The translations under genes and the position numbers were made by a program. Of a stretch of DNA of 64,000 nt, positions 8,991 through 17,856 are shown piece by piece. The DNA is from Micromonospora eburnea (GTDB lineage: Bacteria; Actinomycetota; Actinomycetes; Mycobacteriales; Micromonosporaceae), in contig NZ_FMHY01000002.1 in the NCBI RefSeq assembly GCF_900090225.1, positions 4,464,001-4,528,000 on the forward strand, in the 5' to 3' direction. Below the pieces are notes generated by a model. That model ran no database searches and had not been told where the DNA came from. It saw only the letters and a list, made by a program, of their open reading frames with translations. Position 1 is the stretch's first letter. The number at the start of each line of letters is the position of its first letter.

Positions 8991-9257
8991 CTAGGACGCC
9001 TGGCGGATGGGCATGTCGGCCAGCCAGACGTCGGCCAGGTCGCCGAGGGGGACGTCGAGGGCCTGGCTGAGGCAGACCACGGTGCCGAACGCCGGAGCGG
9101 GAAGGCGGCCAGCCTCGATCTTGCGCAGCGTCTCGGGGGAAATGCCGGCCGCCAGCGCCACCTCGACGAGGCTGCGGCCCGCCCGCGCGGCGCGGAGGGC
9201 GGCTCCGAGGCGCTGGCCCGCTGCGATCTGTTCGGCGGTGAGTGGTTGGCGAACCAT
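8991..9257 (-). CDS. XRE family helix-turn-helix regulator
   Basis: An 88-residue DNA-binding protein that is almost entirely one HTH_3 domain: RLGAALRAARAGRSLVEVAL then GISPETLRKIEAGRL, with the typical G-x-S-x-x-x-L-x-x-I-E spacing. ATG 9257 is chosen (MVRQPLTAEQ); an in-frame start at 9284 adds nine residues. It is divergent from a methionine aminopeptidase gene, and a small inverted repeat lies between the two. A pairing of a small XRE protein with a divergent map gene is, from memory, seen in other actinomycetes, so local control of map is likely. Confidence 0.85.
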   Translation of the reverse strand: MVRQPLTAEQIAAGQRLGAALRAARAGRSLVEVALAAGISPETLRKIEAGRLPAPAFGTVVCLSQALDVPLGDLADVWLADMPIRQAS

Positions 9258-9298
9258 GTCAGCAGGATATCCCCTCCGGGGCATCCCCCACCTGGCAT

Positions 9299-9312
9299 GG
9301 TATAAAAATACC
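9299..9312. promoter_or_regulatory. Inverted repeat, candidate XRE operator
   Basis: GGTAT-AAAA-ATACC is an AT-rich perfect inverted repeat, unusual in this GC-rich stretch, lying 22 bases before the map start and 42 bases from the XRE start. It also resembles a -10 region (TATAAA). It is the best candidate for XRE binding; no experiment supports it. Confidence 0.5.
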
Positions 9313-9333
9313 GCTCATGGAGAGGGGGCTGTC

Positions 9334-10152
9334 ATGATCGAGCTCAAGTCCGCCGAGGAGATCGGCCGGATGGCGGTGGCCGGCCAGTTCGTCGGCGAAC
9401 TGCTCGCCGAGCTGAGCAACATTGCCGCGGTCGGCGTCAACCTGATGGACCTCGAACACCACGCGCGCCGCCGGATCAAGGAACGCGGCGCCGAATCATG
9501 CTACTGGGACTACGCCCCTTCGTTCGGCCGCGGCCCGTTCCGCAACGTGCTGTGCCTGTCGGTCAACGACGCGGTGCTGCACGGCCTGCCGCACGACTAT
9601 GTTCTGCGCGACGGTGACCTGCTCAGCATCGACATGGCGGCCGGCATCGACGGTTGGGTCGCCGACTCCGCGCTCTCCGTCATCGTCGGCACCCCCGACC
9701 CGGCCGACCTGAGGCTGATCGAGGCCACCGAGGTCGCACTGGCGGCCGGCATCGCCGCCGCCCAGCCCGGCGGCCGCCTCGGCGACATCTCGGCCGCGAT
9801 CGGCGAGGTCGCCCGCTCCTACGGCTACGGCGTCAACGCCGAGTTCGGCGGCCACGGCATCGGCCGCACCATGCACGAGGACCCGCACGTCGCCAACAAC
9901 GGCCGCGCCCGCCGCGGCGTGAAACTCGACCCCGGCCTCACCATCGCCATCGAGCCCTGGTTCTGCCGCTCCACCGACAAAATCAGGTTCGACAACGACG
10001 GCTGGACGATCCGCTCCGCCGACGGCTCCCGCACCGCCCACTCCGAACACACCGTAGCCATCACGGCCTCCGGCCCCCAGGTCCTGACCCGCCGCCCCAC
10101 TCACGGCGCCGCCTCGGCCGATCCCACCAGAAAGCCCGCCACAGCCTCCTGA
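9334..10152 (+). CDS. map: Type I methionine aminopeptidase
   Basis: A 272-residue cytosolic metallopeptidase that removes the N-terminal Met from new proteins. All five metal ligands of the pita-bread fold are present: Asp100 (SIDMAAG), Asp111 (VADSAL), His174 (GGHGIGR), Glu207 (IAIEPW) and Glu238 (SEHTVAIT); substrate-binding His83 is in VLHGLP. ATG 9334 follows an AGAGGGGG ribosome-binding site. The protein has no N-terminal zinc-finger extension. It is not beside secY/infA, where the housekeeping map usually lies, so this is probably an additional, regulated copy. The C-terminal tail after residue 246 is a Pro/Thr-rich extension. Confidence 0.93.
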   Translation: MIELKSAEEIGRMAVAGQFVGELLAELSNIAAVGVNLMDLEHHARRRIKERGAESCYWDYAPSFGRGPFRNVLCLSVNDAVLHGLPHDYVLRDGDLLSIDMAAGIDGWVADSALSVIVGTPDPADLRLIEATEVALAAGIAAAQPGGRLGDISAAIGEVARSYGYGVNAEFGGHGIGRTMHEDPHVANNGRARRGVKLDPGLTIAIEPWFCRSTDKIRFDNDGWTIRSADGSRTAHSEHTVAITASGPQVLTRRPTHGAASADPTRKPATAS

Positions 10153-10328
10153 TCCGGCACCGGCATCGATACCGCACCCGAACCAGCTACCACCCGGTGC
10201 CGACTCCGAACCTGGTTACGGCTGGAGTATTAGGGGGAAGACCAAGACGAGTTGGGGGGATAGCCCCCGGTTGGAATCGGGGGCCTTCCGGATCGTTTCG
10301 GCGGATCCGCTGCCCAAGACTGAAGCGC

Positions 10329-11111
10329 ATGGCAGAAAGCCCCAGGTTCAGCATCGTCATCCCGTGCTTCAATGAGGCTGGATATATCACCGACGCTCTC
10401 CTCGCCCTGCAGAAGCAGGACTTCGACGGGGTGTGCGAGGTCATCGTGGTCGACAACAATTGCACGGACGACACCGCGGGCATCGCTCGCGACCTCGGCG
10501 CGCGGGTCGTGGTCGAGCCGGTGCCCGGGGTGTGCAACGCCCGCCACCGCGGCACGGAGGCGGCGCGTGGTGAGATCGTCATCTCGGCCGACGCCGACAC
10601 GGTCTACGACCGTGACTGGCTCAGCCGTATCGACGCGCGGTTTCGCGGCGATGAGCGCATCGTCGCGGTCGTCGGCCCTTGCCGGTACGCCGACGGTCCG
10701 AGGTGGGGCCGGATCTACGGCCGGACGCTGTTCGGAGCGGTCAACGCCGTCTACCGCCTGACCGGCCGCGCCGTCTACGCGAGCGCGACGAACATCGCCT
10801 TCCGCCGCGAGGCCTGGACAGGTTACGACACCAGCCTGACGCAGGGCGGCGACGAGCTCGACCAACTGCGCCGGCTGCGGAAGAAGGGCCGGGTCGTCTA
10901 CGACCATGGCAACCCGACATACACGTCGGGTCGGAGGCTCTCCCGCGGGCTCGCGTACAACCTGTTCGTGACCCTGCCTGTGCACTACCTGCTGACCTAC
11001 ACCGTGAACCGGATCGCGGGGCGGCGCTTGCTCGGATCGGCGCCGGCGTTCCGCGACTACGCGGGGTCGTTCGAGGCGACCCCGGCGGTCGGCCGTGAGG
11101 CGGCCCGATGA
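10329..11111 (+). CDS. Family 2 glycosyltransferase
   Basis: A 260-residue GT-A enzyme that transfers a sugar from a nucleotide sugar. The family start FSIVIPCFNEAGYI is followed by EVIVVDNNCTDDT and the DxD metal-binding motif at Asp88/Asp90 (SADADTVYD). The acceptor-side QGGDELDQLRR region resembles the ED motif. A hydrophobic patch near residues 215-235 may attach it to the membrane. ATG 10329 is chosen; the open frame runs far upstream. Its stop overlaps the start of the next gene (ATGA), so it is translationally coupled to a polysaccharide deacetylase. The pair suggests synthesis and trimming of a surface glycan. Confidence 0.85.
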   Translation: MAESPRFSIVIPCFNEAGYITDALLALQKQDFDGVCEVIVVDNNCTDDTAGIARDLGARVVVEPVPGVCNARHRGTEAARGEIVISADADTVYDRDWLSRIDARFRGDERIVAVVGPCRYADGPRWGRIYGRTLFGAVNAVYRLTGRAVYASATNIAFRREAWTGYDTSLTQGGDELDQLRRLRKKGRVVYDHGNPTYTSGRRLSRGLAYNLFVTLPVHYLLTYTVNRIAGRRLLGSAPAFRDYAGSFEATPAVGREAAR

Positions 11112-11824
11112 TCGTCCTGGCCGGGCTGTTGCCGCTGGCCGTGCTCGGCGGGGCCTACTGGCTGCTGATGTCGCCGTTCGCCCCGTCATCGCGCGACTAC
11201 CCCTACCACGGCCCCGCCGCCGAACGGGTGGTGGCGCTGACCTTCGACGACGGCCCGAACGAGCCGTACACCTCACAGATCCTCGACATCCTGGCGGCAC
11301 ACGACATCCGGGCGACCTTCTTCCACGTCGGACAGTGCGTCGAGCGTCACCCCGAGGTCGCCATACGCGCGATCGACGCCGGCCACGTCGTGGGCAACCA
11401 CTCGCTGAGCCACCGGTTCGGCACCTACCTGCGACCGAGGGCGTACGAGCGGGAGGTCGAGCGGACCCAACGCATCCTGGCGCGGGTCACCGGCCGAACC
11501 CCGGCGCTGGCCCGCACACCCTGGCTGTGGCGCCAACCGGCGCTACTGCGGATGTTGCGCCGAAGCGGCCTGCACCCGGTCGCCGGCGAGTTCGGCCACG
11601 CGCTGGAGGTGTTTCAGGTGTCCGGCGTACGGATGGCCCGCCGCGCCATCGCCAAGACGCGCCCCGGCTCGATCCTCATCTTCCACGACGGGTTCGACGC
11701 CCGGGGCGGCAACCGTGCCGAAACGGTCGTCGCGGTGCGGGAGACGATCGAGGGACTGCTGGCCCGAGGCTACCGTTTCGTGACGGTGGATGAGCTGCTC
11801 GGCGTGCCCGCGTACCAGGCGTAG
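11108..11824 (+). CDS. Polysaccharide deacetylase (NodB-type), membrane-anchored
   Basis: A 238-residue metal-dependent N- or O-deacetylase. An N-terminal hydrophobic segment (residues about 2-21) anchors it, and the NodB domain starts near residue 40. The motif 1 pair is Asp47-Asp48 (LTFDDGP) and the metal His pair is His98/His102 (GNHSLSH). Later NodB motifs include RTPWLWRQP and ILIFHDGF. It should act outside the membrane on peptidoglycan or another N-acetylated glycan. ATG 11108 overlaps the stop of the glycosyltransferase, giving translational coupling. Confidence 0.88.
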   Translation: MIVLAGLLPLAVLGGAYWLLMSPFAPSSRDYPYHGPAAERVVALTFDDGPNEPYTSQILDILAAHDIRATFFHVGQCVERHPEVAIRAIDAGHVVGNHSLSHRFGTYLRPRAYEREVERTQRILARVTGRTPALARTPWLWRQPALLRMLRRSGLHPVAGEFGHALEVFQVSGVRMARRAIAKTRPGSILIFHDGFDARGGNRAETVVAVRETIEGLLARGYRFVTVDELLGVPAYQA

Positions 11825-12123
11825 CCACCGAAACGGCCGCGCACCGGCTCGGCGCAGCGGGATGCGTGATTTCCCGTGCCTGGTGGCCCGGTCGCGCCTA
11901 CCGGGACCTGTCACGATTCCTCACGTCCGGCGGAGGTCAGGTGGACGCTGAGACCGAGCGTGACCAGCGGCGCCGCCCAGCGCACCGTCCGGCTCCCGGG
12001 GACCAACGAGGTCATCGCCTGGGCCGATGACGAGCATCTCGTCCTTCGCCAGTGGCGTGACGATCGTGAGGGGTCGGAGGTGCAGGCGGTCGACCTTGCC
12101 AGATCGCCACTGCTGGATCGCTG
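11825..12123 (+). other. Intergenic region with a possible gene remnant
   Basis: No gene is supported in these 299 bases. On the plus strand about 11960-12105 a protein-like stretch reads RTVRLPGTNEVIAWADDEH and onward without a start nearby; the pattern suggests a decayed fragment of a beta-rich protein. The two neighbours converge here, so a terminator is expected, but I see no strong hairpin. Confidence 0.3.
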
Positions 12124-13068
12124 CTAGATCGGGAAGCGGCCGCGGCGCCAGCGCCAGTTGCGGCCGGCCTTCAGGTGGTCGACGACCGCGCGCTGGAGCA
12201 CGGTGCGGCGCGGCAGCTGGTCGAGCGGCGTGCTCAGGGTGCGGAACACGAACCGCAGCACCTCGACGTCGGCGTCCAGCCCTTCCGGCTCCTCGTAGGG
12301 CTCCAGCTCGAACCTCCGCTGGAACCGGACGATGTTGGAGTCCTCGGGCAGGTACTCCCGCAGCTGTGGGTCGAGCAGCCACGAGCCGCAGGAGAACGCG
12401 GTGTAGCGCTCGTCGGGGAAGTGGCGCGGAAAGAACACGCGGGCCTCGTCGAGCGACGCCGCGACCGCCTCCGGGGTCAACGGCCCCGAGTCGGGGATGT
12501 GCAGGTCGATGGCGGTGCCGCCGCGCTGGTGCTGCAGCCGACCCAGCTCGTAGATGCCGCCGCGCGCGTGCAGCGTCAGCCAGCTCTGCATGACCGGCCA
12601 GCCCTCGCGGTGCATCCGCCGGTCGATCGTGAGGTTGCGGCCCAGGTCCGCGAGGGTCACCCACGACACGGCGTCGGCGATGCCGTGGTCGCGGTGGTAC
12701 GTCGTGACGACGTCGACCAGGGCCAGGTACGCGTACACGTAGAGATGCCGCCAGGCGGGGCCCCGTTCGCGCGGCAGCTCCGGACCGGGCGGCAGCCAGC
12801 CGTGGCCCCCGAGATCGGCGCGGACCAGGGCGATCGAGCGGTCGAGCAGCCAGCGCAGCTCCGGGGTCCACAGCGGAGAGTCGGGGTCGGGCCAGCCTGC
12901 CATGATCTCGGCGGCGTCGTCCGGCCGCACCGCGAGTCGGTCGAGGATCGTGGGCGCGTCGGCCTTGGCGGGCAGCGGAGCCGACGGCCGGTCGCCGGCG
13001 AGCCGGTGTACGCGCTCGATCTCCTCGACGGGTACCCCGAGCCGGGCGGCGGTGTCGTCCAGATCCAC
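12124..13068 (-). CDS. Acyltransferase-domain (GNAT-like, DUF5596 type) protein
   Basis: A 314-residue soluble protein. It resembles actinomycete proteins annotated as acyltransferase domain-containing, with an N-terminal helical part (residues about 1-130, AARLGVPVEEIERVHRL) and a C-terminal GNAT-like part (about 150-290) with GIYELGRLQHQRGG and IDLHIPDSGPLTPEAVAAS. Family recognition is from memory of these patterns, and the substrate is unknown. The start is GTG 13066-13068, with an AGGG nine bases before it. No operon partner: it converges with the deacetylase and is followed upstream by an empty stretch. Confidence 0.65.
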   Translation of the reverse strand: MDLDDTAARLGVPVEEIERVHRLAGDRPSAPLPAKADAPTILDRLAVRPDDAAEIMAGWPDPDSPLWTPELRWLLDRSIALVRADLGGHGWLPPGPELPRERGPAWRHLYVYAYLALVDVVTTYHRDHGIADAVSWVTLADLGRNLTIDRRMHREGWPVMQSWLTLHARGGIYELGRLQHQRGGTAIDLHIPDSGPLTPEAVAASLDEARVFFPRHFPDERYTAFSCGSWLLDPQLREYLPEDSNIVRFQRRFELEPYEEPEGLDADVEVLRFVFRTLSTPLDQLPRRTVLQRAVVDHLKAGRNWRWRRGRFPI

Positions 13069-13362
13069 GCGTACGACCCTACCGGTCGGTGAGGTCGCCG
13101 GTTCTCCGCCCGAGTTGCCTCACCTGGGCGCCGTCGGCGGTGGTCTACGGCCGATGGACCCTGCACGGTGTGACAAGCCGTGCGGGGCGCGGCGCGCGTT
13201 GTCCGCGCGGTGAGCGGATGTTCGCGCCGGTCGCCGCAGCGTCCTGCTCTCGGAGACCGAGGCATGGATCTGGATCAGGACCGTTGGCGTGCCGCAGGGC
13301 GGCGACCCTCGTGGTGGCGAACTGCACCAGCCGACCCACGAAGGCGCCGCCTTCGCGACCTC
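13069..13362. other. Intergenic stretch without a supported gene
   Basis: Several short open frames exist on both strands, but none has a ribosome-binding site or a recognisable family. A minus-strand stretch near 13290-13350 looks faintly protein-like (FVGRLVQFATTRVAALRHAN) and could be a remnant. Confidence 0.3.
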
Positions 13363-13797
13363 TCAGGCGAGACAGAACTCGTTGCCCTCGATGTCCTGCA
13401 TCACGAGGCACGACTCGTTTTCGTCATCGGCAGGCAGTAGTCGCACGCGTACCGCGCCGAGCGCGACCAGTCGTGCGCATTCGGCCTCAAGTGTGGCCAG
13501 GCGCTCTTCACCCACGAGCCCGGTGCCGACCCGTACGTCAAGATGCAGTCGATTCTTGACGACCTTGCCTTCGGGAACGCGCTGGAAGTACAGTCGCGGG
13601 CCCACCCCTGAGGGATCACTGCAGGCGAACGCTGAGCCCTGCTTCTCAGTCGGCAGCGTGCGATCGAAATCGGCCCAGGTGGCAAACCCCTCCGGGGGCG
13701 GCGGTACGACGTACCCCAACACCTCGCACCAGAAACGAGCGACGCGCTCAGGTTCTGCGCAGTCGAAGGTGACCTGGATCTGCTTGACCGTCGCCAT
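13363..13797 (-). CDS. VOC family (glyoxalase-like) protein
   Basis: A 144-residue soluble protein with two beta-alpha-beta-beta-beta units. Unit one starts IQVTFDCAEPERVARFWCEV and unit two carries KNRLHLDVRVG and the end SCLVMQDIEGNEFCLA, the typical last strand of the glyoxalase-like (Glyoxalase_6) subfamily. Metal-ligand positions are only partly obvious (His in RLHLDV, Glu in IEGNEF), so catalysis is uncertain. ATG 13797 fits the family start; the open frame to 13881 is an extension. Confidence 0.82.
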   Translation of the reverse strand: MATVKQIQVTFDCAEPERVARFWCEVLGYVVPPPPEGFATWADFDRTLPTEKQGSAFACSDPSGVGPRLYFQRVPEGKVVKNRLHLDVRVGTGLVGEERLATLEAECARLVALGAVRVRLLPADDENESCLVMQDIEGNEFCLA

Positions 13798-13993
13798 CGG
13801 CCCACCATAGAGGGCGGGCCCTTTCGTCGTCTCCACCGGCCCGCCTAACTGGGTTGTGGCGGACAGCCTGATCAGAGCCACCGGACACCCTGCGTGCCGG
13901 GACGGTGATCCGTCAGCGCGCCCACAGCTCTCCCATCTGACGACTGCTCAGGGTTGTTCGGCCGGAAGCTACGGATGGGCGTTCTCGGTGTGA

Positions 13994-16594
13994 TCAGTCA
14001 GGCAGGATCTCGACGTACCCGTCGGTTCCGTGTACGCGGATCCGCTGCCCGTCGCGAATCAGTCGGGTGGCGTCCACCACGCCGACAACGGCGGGCAATC
14101 CGTACTCCCGTGCGATCACCGCGCCGTGAGTCATCAATCCGCCGACCTCCGTCACCAGGCCTGCGATGGCGACAAAGAGGGGCGTCCAGCTGGGGTCCGT
14201 GTGGGCGGTGACGAGGATGTCGCCCGGTTCGAGATCGGCCCGTGCCAGTTCCAGGATGACGCGGGCCCGGCCCTCGATGGTCCCGGCGGAGACCGGTAGG
14301 CCGATCAGCGCGCCGGCCGGCAGATCGTCGCGTCGGTACTTACCGGTGATGGCCTCGCCATCCGACGTGAGCACCCGGGGTGGCGTGAGCGCCTGATACG
14401 ACCTGAACGCGTCCTTGCGCCGGCCGATGAGCTGGTCATCCACGCGGTTCGTGCGTACGACGTCGTGGAGTTCCTCGAACGTGAGGTAGAGGATGTCCTC
14501 CTTCTCACGCAGTACGTGGGCCTGCACGAGGCGCTCGGCTTCTTCCATCAAGGCCCTCTTGTACACGAAGTAGCGGCTGATCATGCCGTACTTCGGATAC
14601 TCCCGGTACCCGATGAAGGTCCGGACCCGGTCGATCATCCGCTTCGTCTCTTCGGCCTTGCGCTCCCCGTCCGGCAGGGCCCGTAAGCGCTCCAGCAGCT
14701 CCTGCTCCTTCTTCCAGGCCTCCTGCCGGCCCTGCTCGAAGCGCCGCTCGCCGGCGCCCGGCTCGAAGTTCTTGATGTTGCCGAGGATGATGGGCAAGAG
14801 GGTGGAGGGGCACTCGCTCCACCGCGGCCGCGTGATGTCGATCTCGCCGGCGCAGCGCATGCCGTACTTGTCGAGCCATGCCTCGATGGCGTCTCGCGCC
14901 TCCCGCCCGCCCGCGAGCTTGGGCAGCTCGTCCAGGAAACCCTCGTCCTCGACGTGCTGCAGAAACGCCACCACGTCCGGATACGGGCGGATCACGTCAG
15001 CGACGTCCAGGAGCGCGAGCCCCATCTCCGAGGTGACGTTGTGGGGCACGGACTGCGTGAGCGTGTCCGCCGCGTTCTTCTCGCCCAGCCACGCCTCCAA
15101 CTGCTCGTTGAGCCACCACGTGGCCTCCATCGCCGACATGAACACCTGATGGCTCTGCGGATCGAACAAGATCCGCCTCAGCTCCTGGATGTCCATCCGG
15201 ATGAAGTCGAGCAGCGCCTCTCCGGACTTCATCCGGATGTCGCGTTTCGAGGCGGCGACGGATGCCTCGCTGCGCCCGATCAGCTCGGTGACGATGGACG
15301 GATCGGTCTCGATCGGGGCCGGCGCGGCACCGACCTGTGGCCCGGGCTGACCCTCGTCAGGGAGTGGCCGGATGAAGCCGTCGCGCTCGAGGATGGTCTG
15401 CAGCGCGTCCCCGGTCAGTGGATCGGATCTTCCCACGAGCTCCAGGAGGCCGGCGCGGCTCGCCGGCGAGGCCAGCCTCTGGGTGACGTCGACGAACAGT
15501 CGGCCGCCGGCCTCGGCCATGGGCGCGGGGGTCGTCATCTGCCAGAAGGAGAGCCCCAGGGGCTTCATGGGGTCGGTCATCATCTGCTGGTGGCCGACGG
15601 AGAGATAGACGCGGTTCTCCCGGTCGCCGGACTCGGGAATGGGGAACAGCGTGGTGATCGGCCGGCTCTGGACGATCTGGAAGTCGCCGTCGACCAGGCA
15701 CCATTCGATGTCCTGGGGGCGGCCGAAGTGCGCTTCGATCCGCCGGCCCAACTGCGCGAGCCGTACGACCTGCGCATCCGTCAGCGCCGGTTGGTCCTGC
15801 CGCTCCGGGTCGATCGCCTGTTCCTGCGTCCCGCCCGCCGGCGAGGCGTGGACGGCGAGTTGCTTGGCGCCGACCGCCCTGGCGACGATTTCCCCGTCGC
15901 GCACCTTGTAGACGTCCGGGTTCACCAGGCCGGAGACCAGTGCCTCGCCGAGGCCGAAGCTGGCCTCTACGGAGGCGACCCTTCGATTGGACGTGACGGG
16001 GTCGGCTGTGAACAGGATGCCGGCCGCATGCGAGAAGACCATCTGCTGCACGATCACGGCCATGTGGACCGTAGGGTGGTCGATGCCGTTCCGCTGGCGG
16101 TAGGTGACGGCCCGCTCGGTGAACAGCGACGCCCAGCACCGACTGACGTGCTGGAGGATCGCCGCCGGGCCCACGACGTTCAGGTACGTGTCCTGCTGGC
16201 CTGCGAAGGAGGCCGTCGGCAGGTCCTCTGCCGTCGCGCTGGATCGGACGGCGTAGGCGGCCTGCTCGCCGAGCTGGGCGAGAGCGCGGGTGATCGCCGC
16301 CGCCATGTCGTCGGGAAGGACGACCGCTTCGATGGTCCGGCGGATCTCCGCGCTGAGCGTGCGGATCGCCTCCCGGTCGTCCGGGTTCAGGCGCGACAGC
16401 TGATCGAGCCGATCGTCGATCGAGGGCGCTTCCGCCATGATCCGCCGAAAGGCGTCCGTCGTCACGCAGAAGCCAGCCGGCACGCGGATGCCTTCGATCC
16501 GCGACAGCCCGCCCAGGTGCGCGGCCTTGCCGCCGACGACCGCGACCTGCGTCTCGTTGACCTCGTGAAGGCCCAACACATACTGCTCGCTCAT
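13994..16594 (-). CDS. rph: Rifamycin-inactivating phosphotransferase
   Basis: An 866-residue PEP-synthase-like enzyme that transfers the beta-phosphate of ATP to rifamycins, giving resistance. It has the ATP-grasp domain at about 1-315 (start YVLGLHEVNETQVAVVGGKA; RSSATAEDLPTASFAGQQ), a rifamycin-binding middle domain (about 325-750), and the phosphohistidine swivel domain at the C-terminus with His823 in GGLMTHGAVIAREYG. Length matches the family (about 865). ATG 16594 follows a GGAGGTGTC site; the frame is open further to 16864 but that extension is not used. A rifamycin-associated element lies 316 bases upstream, which supports the gene identity and predicts induction by rifamycins. Confidence 0.94.
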   Translation of the reverse strand: MSEQYVLGLHEVNETQVAVVGGKAAHLGGLSRIEGIRVPAGFCVTTDAFRRIMAEAPSIDDRLDQLSRLNPDDREAIRTLSAEIRRTIEAVVLPDDMAAAITRALAQLGEQAAYAVRSSATAEDLPTASFAGQQDTYLNVVGPAAILQHVSRCWASLFTERAVTYRQRNGIDHPTVHMAVIVQQMVFSHAAGILFTADPVTSNRRVASVEASFGLGEALVSGLVNPDVYKVRDGEIVARAVGAKQLAVHASPAGGTQEQAIDPERQDQPALTDAQVVRLAQLGRRIEAHFGRPQDIEWCLVDGDFQIVQSRPITTLFPIPESGDRENRVYLSVGHQQMMTDPMKPLGLSFWQMTTPAPMAEAGGRLFVDVTQRLASPASRAGLLELVGRSDPLTGDALQTILERDGFIRPLPDEGQPGPQVGAAPAPIETDPSIVTELIGRSEASVAASKRDIRMKSGEALLDFIRMDIQELRRILFDPQSHQVFMSAMEATWWLNEQLEAWLGEKNAADTLTQSVPHNVTSEMGLALLDVADVIRPYPDVVAFLQHVEDEGFLDELPKLAGGREARDAIEAWLDKYGMRCAGEIDITRPRWSECPSTLLPIILGNIKNFEPGAGERRFEQGRQEAWKKEQELLERLRALPDGERKAEETKRMIDRVRTFIGYREYPKYGMISRYFVYKRALMEEAERLVQAHVLREKEDILYLTFEELHDVVRTNRVDDQLIGRRKDAFRSYQALTPPRVLTSDGEAITGKYRRDDLPAGALIGLPVSAGTIEGRARVILELARADLEPGDILVTAHTDPSWTPLFVAIAGLVTEVGGLMTHGAVIAREYGLPAVVGVVDATRLIRDGQRIRVHGTDGYVEILPD

Positions 16595-16909
16595 CGCGAC
16601 ACCTCCGAGGCAGCCGTGCTCCGGCGCACCGCCCCGGCCGATCGGATCACCGGCGCCCCGAGCTGTGTCGAACCTTCTGCCGGACGCATCCTCAGGTCTG
16701 GTTGGCTTCCCTCTGGCGTGTCGGCCGGCCGCTGCGCCCGGTCGCGCGGCGTACACCCCCGCACCTCCGCGTCGAGCGCCCGCAACTGCACCGCCGATCT
16801 CATCAGCGGTTCGAGGTCGCCGCGTCCCCCGTACATCGACAACACACCCACGTCGTACCCCCATTTTCTCGTGGTGCTGTGTCCGGCCGCCGATTCTGCG
16901 GCAAGCCCC

Positions 16910-16928
16910 GGGTCTTGCCGCAAGCCCC
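16910..16928 (-). promoter_or_regulatory. Rifamycin-associated element (RAE) upstream of rph
   Basis: On the minus strand the 19-mer GGGGCTTGCGGCAAGACCC differs at one position from the RAE consensus as I remember it (GGGGCTTGCGGCAAGGCCC), an element conserved before rifamycin-inactivating genes and needed for rifamycin induction. A degenerate second copy (GGGGCTTGCCGCA) lies directly downstream at 16897-16909. The distance to the rph start is 315 bases, so a leader of more than 200 bases is likely. Confidence 0.85.
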
Positions 16929-17325
16929 CATCTGCGCTATACGTTAGAAGTGGCAAGGAGCGCGGTCTTCTTGCCTTTACTTTTGTCGTCCGCCGCAGGG
17001 TGAGACCGTTCGACCGCCTGGAGCCGTGCCGGGCGCCTTCGGCGGGTGCCGGCCCCCCACGGCCGCCGCAGCGCCCAGGCGCTCTCAGACGCCGGTGGCC
17101 ACGGCTGCATCGCCCGGGTGGGCTTGGCCAGCGCGGCCGTCGGTCAGCTCATCGCCGTGACCGAGGTGGTTCGGCCGAGCAACCGGGACCTCGGCAACGT
17201 GCTGCTCAGCCTCCCGATCCTGACCGCGGGCGGCCTGGCCAACGCCGGGTTCGCCGCCGGAAGCCTGCCTGGCCGCCTAACGTGACAATCGACAGGGCTA
17301 CTGCCGGCGAAGGGGAGAACTAGCC
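16929..17325 (+). other. Intergenic region with a weak candidate reading frame
   Basis: A plus-strand GTG-start frame at 17046-17285 (79 codons) ends with a hydrophobic, protein-like part (GLASAAVGQLIAVTEVV then LLSLPILTAGGLANAGFAAG). It has no convincing ribosome-binding site and the first 25 codons look random, so it may be the 3' end of a decayed membrane protein gene. The stretch before 17046 holds no supported gene; a TATACGTTAG box at 16938-16947 could be a plus-strand -10. Confidence 0.3.
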
Positions 17326-17550
17326 ATGGCCAAGCAGAAGTGGAAGGACCTCTCTCGGGAGCGACGGGCCGTGATCATCGCCCTAGGTTCGGTTGAGCTG
17401 GCGCTCACCGCCACCGCAGCGGCTGATCTTGCCCGGCGGCCAGCCGATCTGGTTCGCGGTCCAAAGCCCCTCTGGTGGCTGGCCATCTTCGTCCAGCCCG
17501 TCGGTCCGATGGCGTACCTCACCTGGGGTCGAGGGTCCAGCGCACGGTGA
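17326..17550 (+). CDS. Small PLDc_N-type membrane protein
   Basis: A 74-residue protein with two predicted membrane segments: RAVIIALGSVELALTATAA (about 14-34) and PLWWLAIFVQPVGPMAYLTW (about 48-67). The pattern of a basic start, RRPADLVRG loop and a final FxxPxGPxxY-x-x-x-G-R is that of stand-alone phospholipase-D N-terminal (PLDc_N) transmembrane proteins common in actinobacteria. There is no catalytic HKD motif; the role is unknown. The start is supported by GGCGAAGGGGAGAA just upstream. Confidence 0.82.
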   Translation: MAKQKWKDLSRERRAVIIALGSVELALTATAAADLARRPADLVRGPKPLWWLAIFVQPVGPMAYLTWGRGSSAR

Positions 17551-17856
17551 CCCGGGCCGAAGATGGGCCATAACCAACGGTTGGTCGGTCGGCCGCACCC
17601 CCCTTCCCGCCGGATCGCTCCCATACCCGGATCGATGTCCCGCAGCGCCGACAGCAGGCTCGGATCGGGGCGGCACCTGCACCACCTGGCCCAACCTCCG
17701 CGGTTCGGCCTCAAACGGTGCGCCGGGGTCTCACCGACGGCGAGCGGTGCGCGGAGTTTCAGGACGACTTCGGCGCCGGCGCTCCGCCCGGCTGTCGACG
17801 CGTTCGTCGGACAAATTCGCTACCCAGCGGCCGGAGCGCAGTGATACACAACCGAG
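17551..17856. other. Intergenic region with a 13-bp palindrome
   Basis: No gene is supported. A perfect palindrome ACCAAC-G-GTTGGT lies at 17573-17585, just after the PLDc_N gene, and could be an operator or a weak transcription stop. The MDMPI gene starts at the right end with only a weak GAG-type ribosome site. Confidence 0.35.

Noticed and set aside
12027..13092. Plus-strand frames opposite the acyltransferase-like gene
   Set aside because: Low-complexity Arg/Ala/Gly translations, antisense to a gene with balanced composition.
14954..17323. Plus-strand open frame of 789 codons opposite rph
   Set aside because: Antisense shadow of a clear enzyme gene, without a ribosome site or recognisable domain.
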